Source: Streptomyces sp. NBC_00670
Lineage (GTDB): Bacteria; Actinomycetota; Actinomycetes; Streptomycetales; Streptomycetaceae
Length of the DNA: 64,000 nt
Assembly (NCBI RefSeq): GCF_036226765.1
Contig: NZ_CP109017.1
Span: forward strand, 2,743,501 to 2,807,500
Direction: 5' to 3'
The notes under the pieces were generated by a model that was not told the origin of the DNA, did no database searches, and was given only the letters and a program-made list of their open reading frames with translations. A program made the position numbers and the translations under genes. Within the stretch, counting starts at the first letter, position 1. Every line of letters begins with the position of its first letter. This document shows, piece by piece, positions 24,886 through 36,226 of the stretch.

Positions 24886-26217
24886 ATGACCAGGCGTCAC
24901 GGTTGTGCCCTGCTCGCCGCGCTCGTCGCGGCGGTCGTCGCCGTATCGGCGGCCGTCCACCTGCTCACCGGCCCCGGCGACGGCCGGCCCACGACCACCG
25001 TCGCCGACGGACCCGCCCCGCACAACTCCGCCGCCCCCGCGTCCGCCGGGACCTGGGTCGGCGCCTGGTCGGCGGCCCCGGCCGGGGGCGAGCCCGGCAC
25101 CGAGACGACGGGCCTGGCCGGCCGCTCGGTCCGCAACGTCATCCACACCTCCGTCGGCGGCACGAGCGCCCGCATCACGCTCTCCAACCTCTACGGCCAG
25201 GAGCCGCTCACCCTCACCCACGCCACGCTCGCCGTCGCCGGCACCGCGGACGGCGCCGCCGCCCGGCCCGGCACCATGCGCCGGCTCACCTTCGGCGGCG
25301 CCCCCACCGTGGTCATTCCGCCCGGCCGGCAGACGGTCAGCGACGCCGTACGGCTCACCGTGCCGCGCGACGCCGACCTGCTGGTCACCACGTACTCCCC
25401 CACCGCCTCCGGGCCGGTCACCTACCACCCCCGCGCCCGGCAGATCTCGTACGCCGCCGACGGGGACCGTACGGAGGACGTGGCGGCGACGGCGTACACC
25501 GAGCAGACGCCGTACTGGCGCTACGTCACCGCGCTGGACGTGATGAGCAACGAGTCCGACGGCACGGTCGTCGTGCTCGGCGACTCGCTCACCGACGGGC
25601 TGACCTCCACCGTGGGCGCCGACCGGCGCTGGACGGACGTCCTCGCCGAGCGGCTGCACACGGCGATCGCGGCCGGGCGCGACGTGCCGCGCTACAGCGT
25701 CGTCAACGAGGGCATCAGCGGCAACCGGGTGCTGACGGACGGGCTCGGCCGGCCCGCCGAGAACCCCAGCGGGCTGAACCGGTTCGCGCGGGACGCGCTG
25801 GGCCGGACGAACGTCAAGGCCGTCGTCGTCGACCTCGGCGTCAACGACATCCTGCACGCGCCGGAACCGACGACCGCGACGGAGATCGTCGCGGGACTGC
25901 GGCAACTGGTGGCGCAGGCGCACGCGCGGGGGCTGAGGGTGGTCGGGGCGACGCTGATGCCGTTCGGCGGCCACCGGGGCGACTCGGCGGCGCGGGAGGC
26001 GATACGGCAGTCGGTCAACGCGGAGGTGCGGGCGGGACGGGTCTACGACGCGTACGTCGACTTCGACGCGGCCCTGCGGGACCCGGCAGCGCCGCGGCGG
26101 CTGCGGCCCGCGTACGACTCCGGGGACCATCTGCACCCCAGCGACGCGGGCTACCGGCGGATGGCCGAGGCCTTCGACCTCGGGCTCCTGAAGGGCGCGG
26201 CACGGGCGTCGCTGTAG
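24886..26217 (+). CDS. Secreted SGNH/GDSL hydrolase
   Basis: 443 residues. A signal peptide or N-terminal membrane anchor is at residues 5-25 (CALLAALVAAVVAVSAAVHLL). SGNH blocks: VVVLGDSLTDGLTS (Ser at about 230), a Gly/Asn block VVNEGISGNRVL, DLGVNDILHAPE (block III), and a catalytic Asp-His in YDSGDHLHPSDAGYRRM. The N-terminal 200 residues form a beta-rich domain with TSVGGTSARITLSNLYG that usually precedes this class. It likely deacylates extracellular esters, such as plant or cell-wall glycans. The substrate is not known. Confidence 0.92.
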   Translation: MTRRHGCALLAALVAAVVAVSAAVHLLTGPGDGRPTTTVADGPAPHNSAAPASAGTWVGAWSAAPAGGEPGTETTGLAGRSVRNVIHTSVGGTSARITLSNLYGQEPLTLTHATLAVAGTADGAAARPGTMRRLTFGGAPTVVIPPGRQTVSDAVRLTVPRDADLLVTTYSPTASGPVTYHPRARQISYAADGDRTEDVAATAYTEQTPYWRYVTALDVMSNESDGTVVVLGDSLTDGLTSTVGADRRWTDVLAERLHTAIAAGRDVPRYSVVNEGISGNRVLTDGLGRPAENPSGLNRFARDALGRTNVKAVVVDLGVNDILHAPEPTTATEIVAGLRQLVAQAHARGLRVVGATLMPFGGHRGDSAAREAIRQSVNAEVRAGRVYDAYVDFDAALRDPAAPRRLRPAYDSGDHLHPSDAGYRRMAEAFDLGLLKGAARASL

Positions 26218-26219
26218 TT

Positions 26220-26284
26220 GGGGGTCACTCCCGCTCGGGGGTCACTCCCGCTCGGGGGTCACTCCCGCTCGGGGGTCACTCCCC
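26220..26284. repeat. 18-bp tandem repeat, 3.6 copies
   Basis: GGGGGTCACTCCCGCTCG repeated at 26220, 26238 and 26256, with a partial copy from 26274. It spans the gap between two convergent genes and includes the stop codon of the DUF1707 gene. Confidence 0.9.
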
Positions 26285-26977
26285 CTTCCGCAGCTCCCGC
26301 CTGGCCTCCCGGCGCTCCAGGCGTTCCCTCCGCCGCTCCTCCCGCACCCGCTGCCGCTCCGCCTTGGTGAGCTTGCGCTCCACGCCGACGCCGCCCCAGA
26401 AGGCGAAGCCGGTCACGATCACGCGCGGGGCGCCGGGCTGCGCCGGGGCGCCCTCCTCGCGGTGGTCGAAGCCGCCCATCACTCCGATGCCGCGCACGAC
26501 GACCTCGACGCCCGGCGGTACGACGATGTTGACGCCGCCCATGATCGCCACGCAGTTGACGACGACCTCGCGGTCGGCGAAGTAGGCCTCGCGGAGGTCG
26601 ATCTCGCCGCCGCCCCAGAAGGCGAACGAGTTGAACCGCCGGGGGACGGTCCAGCGGCCCTTGCGCTGGAACCCGGACATCACGGCGACGCCCCACTGCG
26701 AGGTGCCGTCCTCGCCGCCGACGATCCGGTCTTCCCAACTGCCGTCGCCAAGCGGGCGTTTGGTCATGTCGACGGCGGCGGCCGGGCCGCCCGGCGCCGG
26801 CAGGTCGACGGTGATCGGCGCCAACTCCCCATAGGTACGGGCCTGGTAGGTGGCGTCCAGCCGCTCCTCGAACTCGGCCATGTCGAGCCGGCCCTCCGCG
26901 AGCGCGTCCCGCAGACGTTCGGCGACCCGCTCACGATCGGCGTCGGAGGCACGCAGTTCCGGGAGTTCATCGGTCAT
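26276..26977 (-). CDS. DUF1707 / LiaF-like-C protein
   Basis: 233 residues. The N-terminal DUF1707 domain is clear (LRASDADRERVAERLRDALA, EGRLDMAEFEERLDATYQAR, TYGELAPITVDLP). The middle (about 90-185) is a beta-solenoid-like domain with repeated WGVAVMSGFQRKGRW, VVVNCVAIMGGVNIVVPPGV, VVRGIGVMGGFDHR, like the cell-wall-active LiaF C-terminal domain. The end is a highly charged Arg/Glu helix. A cytosolic sensor or scaffold is inferred. The stop lies in a tandem repeat. Confidence 0.88.
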   Translation of the reverse strand: MTDELPELRASDADRERVAERLRDALAEGRLDMAEFEERLDATYQARTYGELAPITVDLPAPGGPAAAVDMTKRPLGDGSWEDRIVGGEDGTSQWGVAVMSGFQRKGRWTVPRRFNSFAFWGGGEIDLREAYFADREVVVNCVAIMGGVNIVVPPGVEVVVRGIGVMGGFDHREEGAPAQPGAPRVIVTGFAFWGGVGVERKLTKAERQRVREERRRERLERREARRELRKGE

Positions 26978-31013
<4,036 letters not shown>

Positions 31014-31028
31014 GGGGCGCGGCTGCCG

Positions 31029-31069
31029 GTGGGGGGCGGCGGGGGGTTTTCGCCCCCGCCGCCCCCCAC
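31029..31069. terminator. Bidirectional terminator after PBP and bcp
   Basis: GTGGGGGGCGGCGGGGG (31029-31045) pairs perfectly over 17 bp with 31053-31069; the loop includes a TTTT stretch. It lies between the convergent PBP and peroxidase genes. Confidence 0.92.
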
Positions 31070-31075
31070 ACCACA

Positions 31076-31543
31076 TCAGATCGCCAAATCCTTGATGATC
31101 TTCGCCACGTGGCCGGTCGCCTTGACGTTGTACAGGGCGCGTTCGACCTTCCCCTCCTCGTCCACGACAACCGTCGACCGGATGACGCCGACGACCGTCT
31201 TGCCGTAGAGCTTCTTCTCGCCGAAGGCGCCGTAGGCCTCCAGGACCTGCTTGTCGGGGTCGGCGAGGAGGGTGACCTTCAGGGACTCCTTCTCGCGGAA
31301 CTTCGCGAGCTTCTCCGGCTTGTCGGGCGAGATGCCGAGGACGTCGTAGCCGGCGCCGGCGAGGAGTTCGAGGTTGTCCGTGAAGTCGCACGCCTGCTTG
31401 GTGCAGCCGGGGGTGAGGGCGGCGGGGTAGAAGTAGACGATGACCTTGCGGCCCTTGTGGTCGGCGAGGGAGACCTCGTTGCCGTCGGCGTCCGGCAGGG
31501 TGAAGGCGGGGGCGGGGTCGCCGGGCTGGAGTCGCTCGCTCAT
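31076..31543 (-). CDS. bcp: Thioredoxin-dependent thiol peroxidase (BCP/PrxQ)
   Basis: 155 residues; GAGG lies upstream of the ATG at 31543. Peroxiredoxin motifs: GDPAPAFTLPDADGNEVSLA, YFYPAALTPGCTKQACDFTD with peroxidatic Cys at about 46 and resolving Cys at about 51 (the PrxQ arrangement), GISPDKPEKLAKFREKESLK, then GVIRSTVVVDEEGKV. It reduces H2O2 and organic peroxides with electrons from thioredoxin, in the cytoplasm. The gene is monocistronic between a strong terminator and divergent DUF3618. Confidence 0.95.
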   Translation of the reverse strand: MSERLQPGDPAPAFTLPDADGNEVSLADHKGRKVIVYFYPAALTPGCTKQACDFTDNLELLAGAGYDVLGISPDKPEKLAKFREKESLKVTLLADPDKQVLEAYGAFGEKKLYGKTVVGVIRSTVVVDEEGKVERALYNVKATGHVAKIIKDLAI

Positions 31544-31752
31544 GGATACCTCACTGGGGGCGGGGCAGATGGGGGTGCAGGTGTGGCGTGACAGGTGAAC
31601 AGGTGGTGCGCCTCCGAGCCTAATCGCCCGCCCGACCGTCCCGGCCGTCCGCCCACCGGGGGTGCCGTGGGGTGCGTTCGCCCGGAAGCTGACAGACTGT
31701 CGACCAGCACACTTCGCACAGCACACTTCGCAACGACCACGGAGGAAACGCG

Positions 31753-32118
31753 GTGGCGGACACGCCGAGCACGCCGGACACCAGGACTCCGGCACAGATC
31801 GAGGCGGACATCAGGCGCCGCCGCGAAACCCTGGCCGAGACGCTCGACGAGATCGGCGTCCGGGTCCACCCCAAGACGATCGTCGGCGACGCGAAGGCGA
31901 AGGTCGCCGCACAGGTCGACCACACCCTCGGCCGCGCCTACGTCGGGGTGAACCGGGCCGTCAGCGATGTGAAGGCCCAGTTCGTCGACGAGGAGGGCGC
32001 GCCGCGCCTGGAGCGCATCGTGCCGGCGGCGCTGGTGGTGGCAGGGGTCGTCGGCCTGCTCGTCGTCGGCCTGCGCCGGGACTCGACCCCGGCGGCCCGG
32101 CGCCGCCGTAAGCGCTGA
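31753..32118 (+). CDS. DUF3618 protein
   Basis: 121 residues from a GTG with GGAGGAAAC upstream. The DUF3618 signature is AQIEADIRRRRETLAETLDE, followed by an Ala-rich helix and one C-terminal membrane segment (VPAALVVAGVVGLLVVGLRR) with a basic tail. It resembles a small tail-anchored protein with an amphipathic helix. Function is unknown. The GroES-like gene follows by 43 bp and may share its transcript. Confidence 0.88.
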   Translation: MADTPSTPDTRTPAQIEADIRRRRETLAETLDEIGVRVHPKTIVGDAKAKVAAQVDHTLGRAYVGVNRAVSDVKAQFVDEEGAPRLERIVPAALVVAGVVGLLVVGLRRDSTPAARRRRKR

Positions 32119-32161
32119 CCCGACTGCGGACTCCCGCGCGCCGGACAGGTAGGTTCGTGGT

Positions 32162-32512
32162 GTGAGCGAGAAGACCCACGACGACCGCAACGACAAGCTG
32201 CCCATCCGGATGCTGCACGACCGGGTGCTGGTACGGCAGGACACCGCCGAGGGCGAGCGCCGCTCGGGCGGCGGCATCCTGATCCCCGCGACGGCGGCCG
32301 TCGGCCGGCGCCTCGCCTGGGCCGAGGTCGTCGCGGTCGGCCAGAACGTCCGCACGGTCGAACCGGGCGACCGCGTCCTGTACGACCCCGAGGACCGCGC
32401 CGAGGTCGAGGTCCGCGGCACGGCCTACGTCCTCATGCGCGAACGTGACCTCCACGCGGTGGCCGCCGACCGCTTCGAGGGTTCGGAGGACTCGACGGGG
32501 TTGTACTTGTAG
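32162..32512 (+). CDS. GroES-like co-chaperonin family protein
   Basis: 116 residues from a GTG. The Cpn10 pattern is recognisable: IRMLHDRVLVRQDTAEGERR with SGGGILIPATA (mobile loop), then WAEVVAVGQNVRTVEPGDRV, LYDPEDRAEVEVRGTAYVLM and RERDLHAV. It is longer than classic GroES (about 97) and lies far from any groEL in this window. A second, divergent copy of the fold is common in actinobacteria. A terminator follows. Whether it works with GroEL is unknown. Confidence 0.9.
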   Translation: MSEKTHDDRNDKLPIRMLHDRVLVRQDTAEGERRSGGGILIPATAAVGRRLAWAEVVAVGQNVRTVEPGDRVLYDPEDRAEVEVRGTAYVLMRERDLHAVAADRFEGSEDSTGLYL

Positions 32513-32522
32513 CAGACCCGGC

Positions 32523-32557
32523 AAAGGGGGCCGGTGGCAAACGTCACCGGCCCCTTT
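32523..32557 (+). terminator. Terminator after the GroES-like gene
   Basis: AAAGGGGGCCGGTG (32523-32536) pairs with CACCGGCCCCTTT (32545-32557), with one bulged G, then a short T-rich end. Confidence 0.88.
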
Positions 32558-32700
32558 GTCATGCGGCTCACGGGTCCCTCGACTTCGCCCACCACCGCAT
32601 CCGCACCCTGTTCGCGTAACCGCCGGACGCATAGATCGTTACTCCATACGAGTCGCCATTTCGTACGAGTCCGCGACAGGTGAGCGAAAGCGGGGGAATC

Positions 32701-33345
32701 ATGCCGGTGAGCCGATACACGCGCGAAGTCCTGGCTGATGCGGCAGCGTCGTCCAGGACGCTTTCCGAAGCACTGGTGATGCTGGGAGTCGATCCCAAGG
32801 GTCGGTCGCGTCGCTATCTGCACGATCGGATGCGCGCATGCGGAGTGGACACGTCCCACTTCGAAAGCGAGACGGCAACGCGATGGACCAGAGAGATCCT
32901 CGAACCCGCCGTGGCCGCGTCCACGAGTGTCAACGGTGTGCTGCGACACCTGGGGATCGACGTTGTGGGCGGCCACCACACGAACATCAGTCGCCGCATC
33001 AAGGCCTACGGGATCGACACCTCTCACTTCCGCAGGGAAGCCCGAGCCGGCGTCCCGAAACAGCGCCAAGCCCCCGGACAGTTGCTGGTCGAACAGACCT
33101 CTCCCCATGCCCGGCGCGTGCCCGGTGAGCGGCTCAAGCGAGCCATGATCGAACTCGGCACGGCCGAGCGGTGCGCCTCCTGCGGAACTGAGCCGATGTG
33201 GCGCGGTCGACCCCTGCCGCTGGAGGTGGACCACGTGGACGGTAATTGGCGCAACAACCGCCCGGAGAACCTGCGTCTGCTCTGCCCCAACTGTCATTCG
33301 GCCACGGACACGTACCGAGGCAGGAAAAAGGGACGGGCGGCGTGA
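32701..33345 (+). CDS. HNH endonuclease with repeated DNA-binding-like modules (first of pair)
   Basis: 214 residues from the ATG at 32701 (GGGGGA upstream). The N-terminal 120 residues contain two related modules ending RMRACGVDTSHF and RIKAYGIDTSHF. The C-terminal HNH domain (about 145-214) has CASCGTEP, LPLEVDHVDGNWRNNRPENL and RLLCPNCHSAT, with two CxxC pairs, the DHVDG His and the final His. Homing-type or phage-type HNH nucleases have this build. The stop overlaps the GTG of a second paralogue. A free-standing HNH pair before a tRNA suggests a homing or conflict element. Confidence 0.88.
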   Translation: MPVSRYTREVLADAAASSRTLSEALVMLGVDPKGRSRRYLHDRMRACGVDTSHFESETATRWTREILEPAVAASTSVNGVLRHLGIDVVGGHHTNISRRIKAYGIDTSHFRREARAGVPKQRQAPGQLLVEQTSPHARRVPGERLKRAMIELGTAERCASCGTEPMWRGRPLPLEVDHVDGNWRNNRPENLRLLCPNCHSATDTYRGRKKGRAA

Positions 33346-33836
33346 AACAGACGGCACGCTCATGCTCGAAACCGTCCCGAAGTGAACTCGTCACGGCCGT
33401 GACGGAAGCGTCGTCGATCGCGGACACGCTACGGAGACTCCGGCTGCCCGACACTTCCTCGGTCCGCAGGCACTTCCGTGCATGGGTCGCGGAATTCGGC
33501 CTCGACACCTCGCACTTCCTGGGGCAGGCTCACCAGCGTGGAAAGCCCGGGCCGAATCCTCGTAAGAGGGCGGTCGACGTATTCGTGCAACACGACGGTC
33601 GACGGCGCACCAAGACCGCCCTGCTGCGCCGAGCCCTCCTTGAGGCGGGCGTGCCCGAACGGTGCGACGAGTGCGGAACGCCGCCCGAATGGCACGGGCG
33701 GCCCATGACGTTGGAGATCGACCATGTCAACGGCGACTGGAGCGACGACCGGCGCCCGAATCTGCGGCTCCTGTGCCCCAACTGCCATGCGGTCACCAGT
33801 ACATGGTGCCGGGGCGGTCGCCGCAGAAGTACGTAG
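33342..33836 (+). CDS. HNH endonuclease, second of pair
   Basis: 164 residues; the GTG at 33342 overlaps the upstream TGA (GTGA), so translation is coupled. It has a single N-terminal module ending FRAWVAEFGLDTSHF, a basic linker, then an HNH domain with CDECGTPP, MTLEIDHVNGDWSDDRRPNL and RLLCPNCHAVTS. It is a clear paralogue of the upstream gene with one module fewer. The tRNA gene starts 52 bp after the stop. Cleavage specificity is unknown. Confidence 0.88.
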   Translation: MKQTARSCSKPSRSELVTAVTEASSIADTLRRLRLPDTSSVRRHFRAWVAEFGLDTSHFLGQAHQRGKPGPNPRKRAVDVFVQHDGRRRTKTALLRRALLEAGVPERCDECGTPPEWHGRPMTLEIDHVNGDWSDDRRPNLRLLCPNCHAVTSTWCRGGRRRST

Positions 33837-33888
33837 TGGCCCTTCGCCCGCCCCGATCGGCCCAGCCAGTAGAGTGGGCACGATACGA

Positions 33889-33962
33889 GCGCTCGTACTC
33901 CAATGGGCAGAGAGGCTAGTCTTAGATACTAGATGTTGTCGGTTCGAGTCCGACCGGGCGCA
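33889..33962 (+). tRNA. tRNA, class I, anticodon UAG (odd)
   Basis: A 74-nt cloverleaf can be drawn. The acceptor GCGCTCG pairs with CGGGCGC (one G-T pair). The D arm CTC/GAG has a loop AATGGGCAG. The anticodon stem CTAGT/ACTAG is perfect with loop CTTAGAT, anticodon TAG. A five-base variable loop is followed by T arm GTCGG/CCGAC with loop TTCGAGT, and discriminator A. CCA is not encoded. Anticodon UAG would read CUA (Leu), but bacterial tRNA-Leu is class II with a long variable arm, so identity is uncertain. The weak D stem also lowers confidence. A strong terminator follows. Confidence 0.72.
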
Positions 33963-33967
33963 CCGAA

Positions 33968-34002
33968 GAGGGGCGGACACCATGACGTGGTGTCCGCCCC
34001 TC
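33968..34002. terminator. Terminator between tRNA and rdgB
   Basis: GAGGGGCGGACACCA (33968-33982) pairs perfectly over 15 bp with 33988-34002, followed by CTTTAC. It serves the tRNA and the convergent rdgB. Confidence 0.93.
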
Positions 34003-34015
34003 CTTTACGACACCC

Positions 34016-34618
34016 TCAGCCCAGCAGTTCGCGTACCGCCGGGACCAGAGCACGGAAGGCCTGGCCTCGGTGGCTGATGGCGTTCTTCTCGGCGGGCGTC
34101 AGTTCGGCGCAGGTGCGGGTGTCGGCGTCGGGCTGGAGGATCGGGTCGTAGCCGAAGCCGTTGGCGCCTGCGGGGGTGCGGCGGAGCGTGCCGCGGAGTT
34201 GGCCTTCGACCACGCGTTCGGTGCCGTCGGGCAGCGCGAGGGCGGCGGCGCAGGCGAAGTGGGCGCCGCGGTGGGGGTCGTCGATGTCGCCGAGCTGGGC
34301 CAGGAGGAGGTCCAGGTTGGCCTGGTCGTCGCCGTGCCGGCCGGCCCAGCGGGCGGAGAAGATGCCGGGGGCGCCGCCGAGGACGTCCACGCACAGCCCG
34401 GAGTCGTCGGCGACCGCCGGCAGCCCGGTGGCGCGGGCCAGGGCGTGCGCCTTGAGCAGGGCGTTCTCGGCGAAGGTGACGCCGGTCTCCTTGACGTCGG
34501 GCACCTCGGGAAAGGCGTCGGCACCGACGAGCTCGTGCGGAATCCCGGCATCGGCGAGAATCGCGCGCAGCTCGGTGATCTTCCCGGCGTTACGGGTGGC
34601 GAGGATCAGGCGGGTCAT
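34016..34618 (-). CDS. rdgB: RdgB/HAM1 non-canonical purine NTP pyrophosphatase
   Basis: 200 residues. Signatures: LILATRNAGKITELRAIL at the N-terminus, ETGVTFAENALLKAHALARA, VADDSGLCVDVLGGAPGIFS, GFGYDPILQP, and ELTPAEKNAISHRGQAFRAL. It hydrolyses dITP, XTP and ITP to monophosphates and pyrophosphate, cleaning the nucleotide pool. Length fits the family (about 200). It is convergent with the tRNA and followed upstream by the PemK-like gene on the same strand. Confidence 0.95.
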   Translation of the reverse strand: MTRLILATRNAGKITELRAILADAGIPHELVGADAFPEVPDVKETGVTFAENALLKAHALARATGLPAVADDSGLCVDVLGGAPGIFSARWAGRHGDDQANLDLLLAQLGDIDDPHRGAHFACAAALALPDGTERVVEGQLRGTLRRTPAGANGFGYDPILQPDADTRTCAELTPAEKNAISHRGQAFRALVPAVRELLG

Positions 34619-34706
34619 GCGCCCAGTATCGCCGGTGCCCGGGGAGCGCCGCGCAGGCCCGCCCCCCGTCGGTACGGCCGGCCGGCCCGTATCGTCCGCC
34701 CCGTGT

Positions 34707-35153
34707 TCAGCCCGCCAGGTACCGCACCTGGTCCCACAGCGCCGGGTCCACCGCGCCGACCCTGCGGCGGAAGTCCCACAGAGGTACGTCGCTGAGTTCG
34801 TCCGTCTCCAGGAAGCGCGGGGGATCGTGCGCGTCGCCCACCGTGCCCGGCGGGAGCGGGATCACGCCGGTGCGCTCCTCGCGGTAGCGGCTCGTGATCC
34901 GGGCCACCACCGCCCGGTCCCCGCGTACCGCCAGCACCAGGCAGGGCAGGTCGCCCTCCGCGCCGTCGTCGGGGGGCACGTCCGCCCACCAGATCTCCGC
35001 CGGGCGCGGCCGCTCCCCGCCCGCCCCGCGGCTCCCGGGCCGCGCGCTCCGCGGCGGACGGCGCCGGCCCCGGCGCCCCCACCCGTCCACCAGTGCCGCG
35101 ACGAAGGCCAGCAGCACCACCGCCGCGAGCGCGAGCCACCAGGACGTGTCCAT
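34707..35153 (-). CDS. Membrane-anchored PemK/MazF-like protein
   Basis: 148 residues from the ATG at 35153. There is no ribosome binding site; a TACTGT hexamer ends 7 bases before the ATG, which fits a leaderless message. Residues 4-22 are a membrane segment (SWWLALAAVVLLAFVAALV), then a basic linker, then a PemK-like barrel: AEIWWADVPPDDGAEGDLPC, LVLAVRGDRAVVARITSRY, TGVIPLPPGTVGDAHDPP, ETDELSDVPLWDFRRRVGAV. PemK/MazF are mRNA interferases, but no antitoxin gene is adjacent and the protein seems membrane-tethered, so a regulatory or structural role is equally likely. Confidence 0.75.
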   Translation of the reverse strand: MDTSWWLALAAVVLLAFVAALVDGWGRRGRRRPPRSARPGSRGAGGERPRPAEIWWADVPPDDGAEGDLPCLVLAVRGDRAVVARITSRYREERTGVIPLPPGTVGDAHDPPRFLETDELSDVPLWDFRRRVGAVDPALWDQVRYLAG

Positions 35154-35366
35154 GCACACGACAGTACGACGCCGGCGCCGTCCCCGCCCGGCCGTCAGCC
35201 CCGTGCCGCATCTCCAGCCGAACGCGTGACACCACAGGTGAGTTCGCCCACAACGGCCCCTGGCGGAGGAGCGACCCACCCTTTCGCGCCTTACGCTCGA
35301 CGGACCGCACGACCCCCCGTTCCGTCCCCCTGCCCGCACGCCACGCCACGCGGAGGTTCCGGCTCC

Positions 35367-36119
35367 ATGAAGCTCACCGTCGTCGGCTGCTCGGGGTCGT
35401 TCCCGTCCGTGGAATCGGCCTGTTCGAGCTACCTCGTAGAGGCCGACGGCTTCCGGCTGCTCCTCGACATGGGCAACGGCGCCCTGGGCGAGCTGCAGCG
35501 CCACTGCGGTCTCTACGACCTCGACGCGATCTTCCTCAGTCATCTGCACGCCGATCACTGCATCGACATGTGCGGGTACTTCGTCGCGCGCTACTACCGG
35601 CACGACGGCGGCCGCTGCGCCCCCCTCCCGGTCTACGGCCCCGAGGGCACCGAACAGCGGCTGACCACGGCGTACGCCGACACTCCGTCCGCCTCCTCGA
35701 TGAGCGAGGTGTTCGACTTCCACACGGTCAAGCCGGGCACGTTCGACATCGGCCCCTTCACCGTGCACACCGAGCGGGTCCGCCACCCGGTGGAGGCGTA
35801 CGGCATCCGCGTCGAGCACGGCGGGCGCTCGCTGACGTACTCCGGGGACACCGGTGTGAGCGAGGCGCTGGACGAACTCGCCCGCGACACGGACCTGTTC
35901 CTGTGCGAGGCGGCGTTCACGCACGGCAAGGAGAGCATCCCGGACCTGCACCTCAACGGCCGCGAGGCCGGCGAGAGCGCGGCCCGGGCCGGCGCCCGCC
36001 GCCTGGTCCTCACCCACATCCCCCCGTGGACGGACCCTCACGTCAACCTCGCCGACGCCCGCGAGGCCTTCCCCGGCCCGACGGAACTGGCGGCGCCGGG
36101 AGCGGCGTACGAGATCTGA
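35367..36119 (+). CDS. MBL-fold metallo-hydrolase (RNase Z-like)
   Basis: 250 residues; GGAGG lies 11 bases upstream of the ATG. The metal motif HLHADHCID (HxHxDH) is at about residues 56-62. Further ligands are likely in VRHPVEAYGIRVEHGGRSLT, YSGDTGVSEAL, and VLTHIPPWTDP. The shape is that of RNase Z-like or lactonase-like MBL proteins. Substrate unknown; candidates include cyclic nucleotides, tRNA 3' ends and lactones. The gene is upstream of a terminator, on its own transcript. Confidence 0.9.
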   Translation: MKLTVVGCSGSFPSVESACSSYLVEADGFRLLLDMGNGALGELQRHCGLYDLDAIFLSHLHADHCIDMCGYFVARYYRHDGGRCAPLPVYGPEGTEQRLTTAYADTPSASSMSEVFDFHTVKPGTFDIGPFTVHTERVRHPVEAYGIRVEHGGRSLTYSGDTGVSEALDELARDTDLFLCEAAFTHGKESIPDLHLNGREAGESAARAGARRLVLTHIPPWTDPHVNLADAREAFPGPTELAAPGAAYEI

Positions 36120-36143
36120 CGGCCGCCCGGACCCGCACGCACA

Positions 36144-36180
36144 CGGGCCCCGAAACCCTGCGACAGGGTTCCGGGGCCCG
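36144..36180 (+). terminator. Terminator after MBL gene, facing nagE2
   Basis: CGGGCCCCGAAACCCTG (36144-36160) pairs with 36164-36180, with one mismatch over 17 bp and a three-base loop. Confidence 0.9.
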
Positions 36181-36226
36181 CGTCATGCCGTACGCGTACG
36201 GCGTCGTCGTGCCGTGCGGCCGGGTC

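Noticed and set aside
31046..31060. TTTTCGCCCCC block as another copy of the dispersed repeat
   Set aside because: Only the opening block is shared and it is already part of a perfect terminator stem.
33884..33897. 14-bp palindrome at the tRNA start as an operator
   Set aside because: It is mostly the tRNA acceptor strand; treated as a possible alternative RNA fold.
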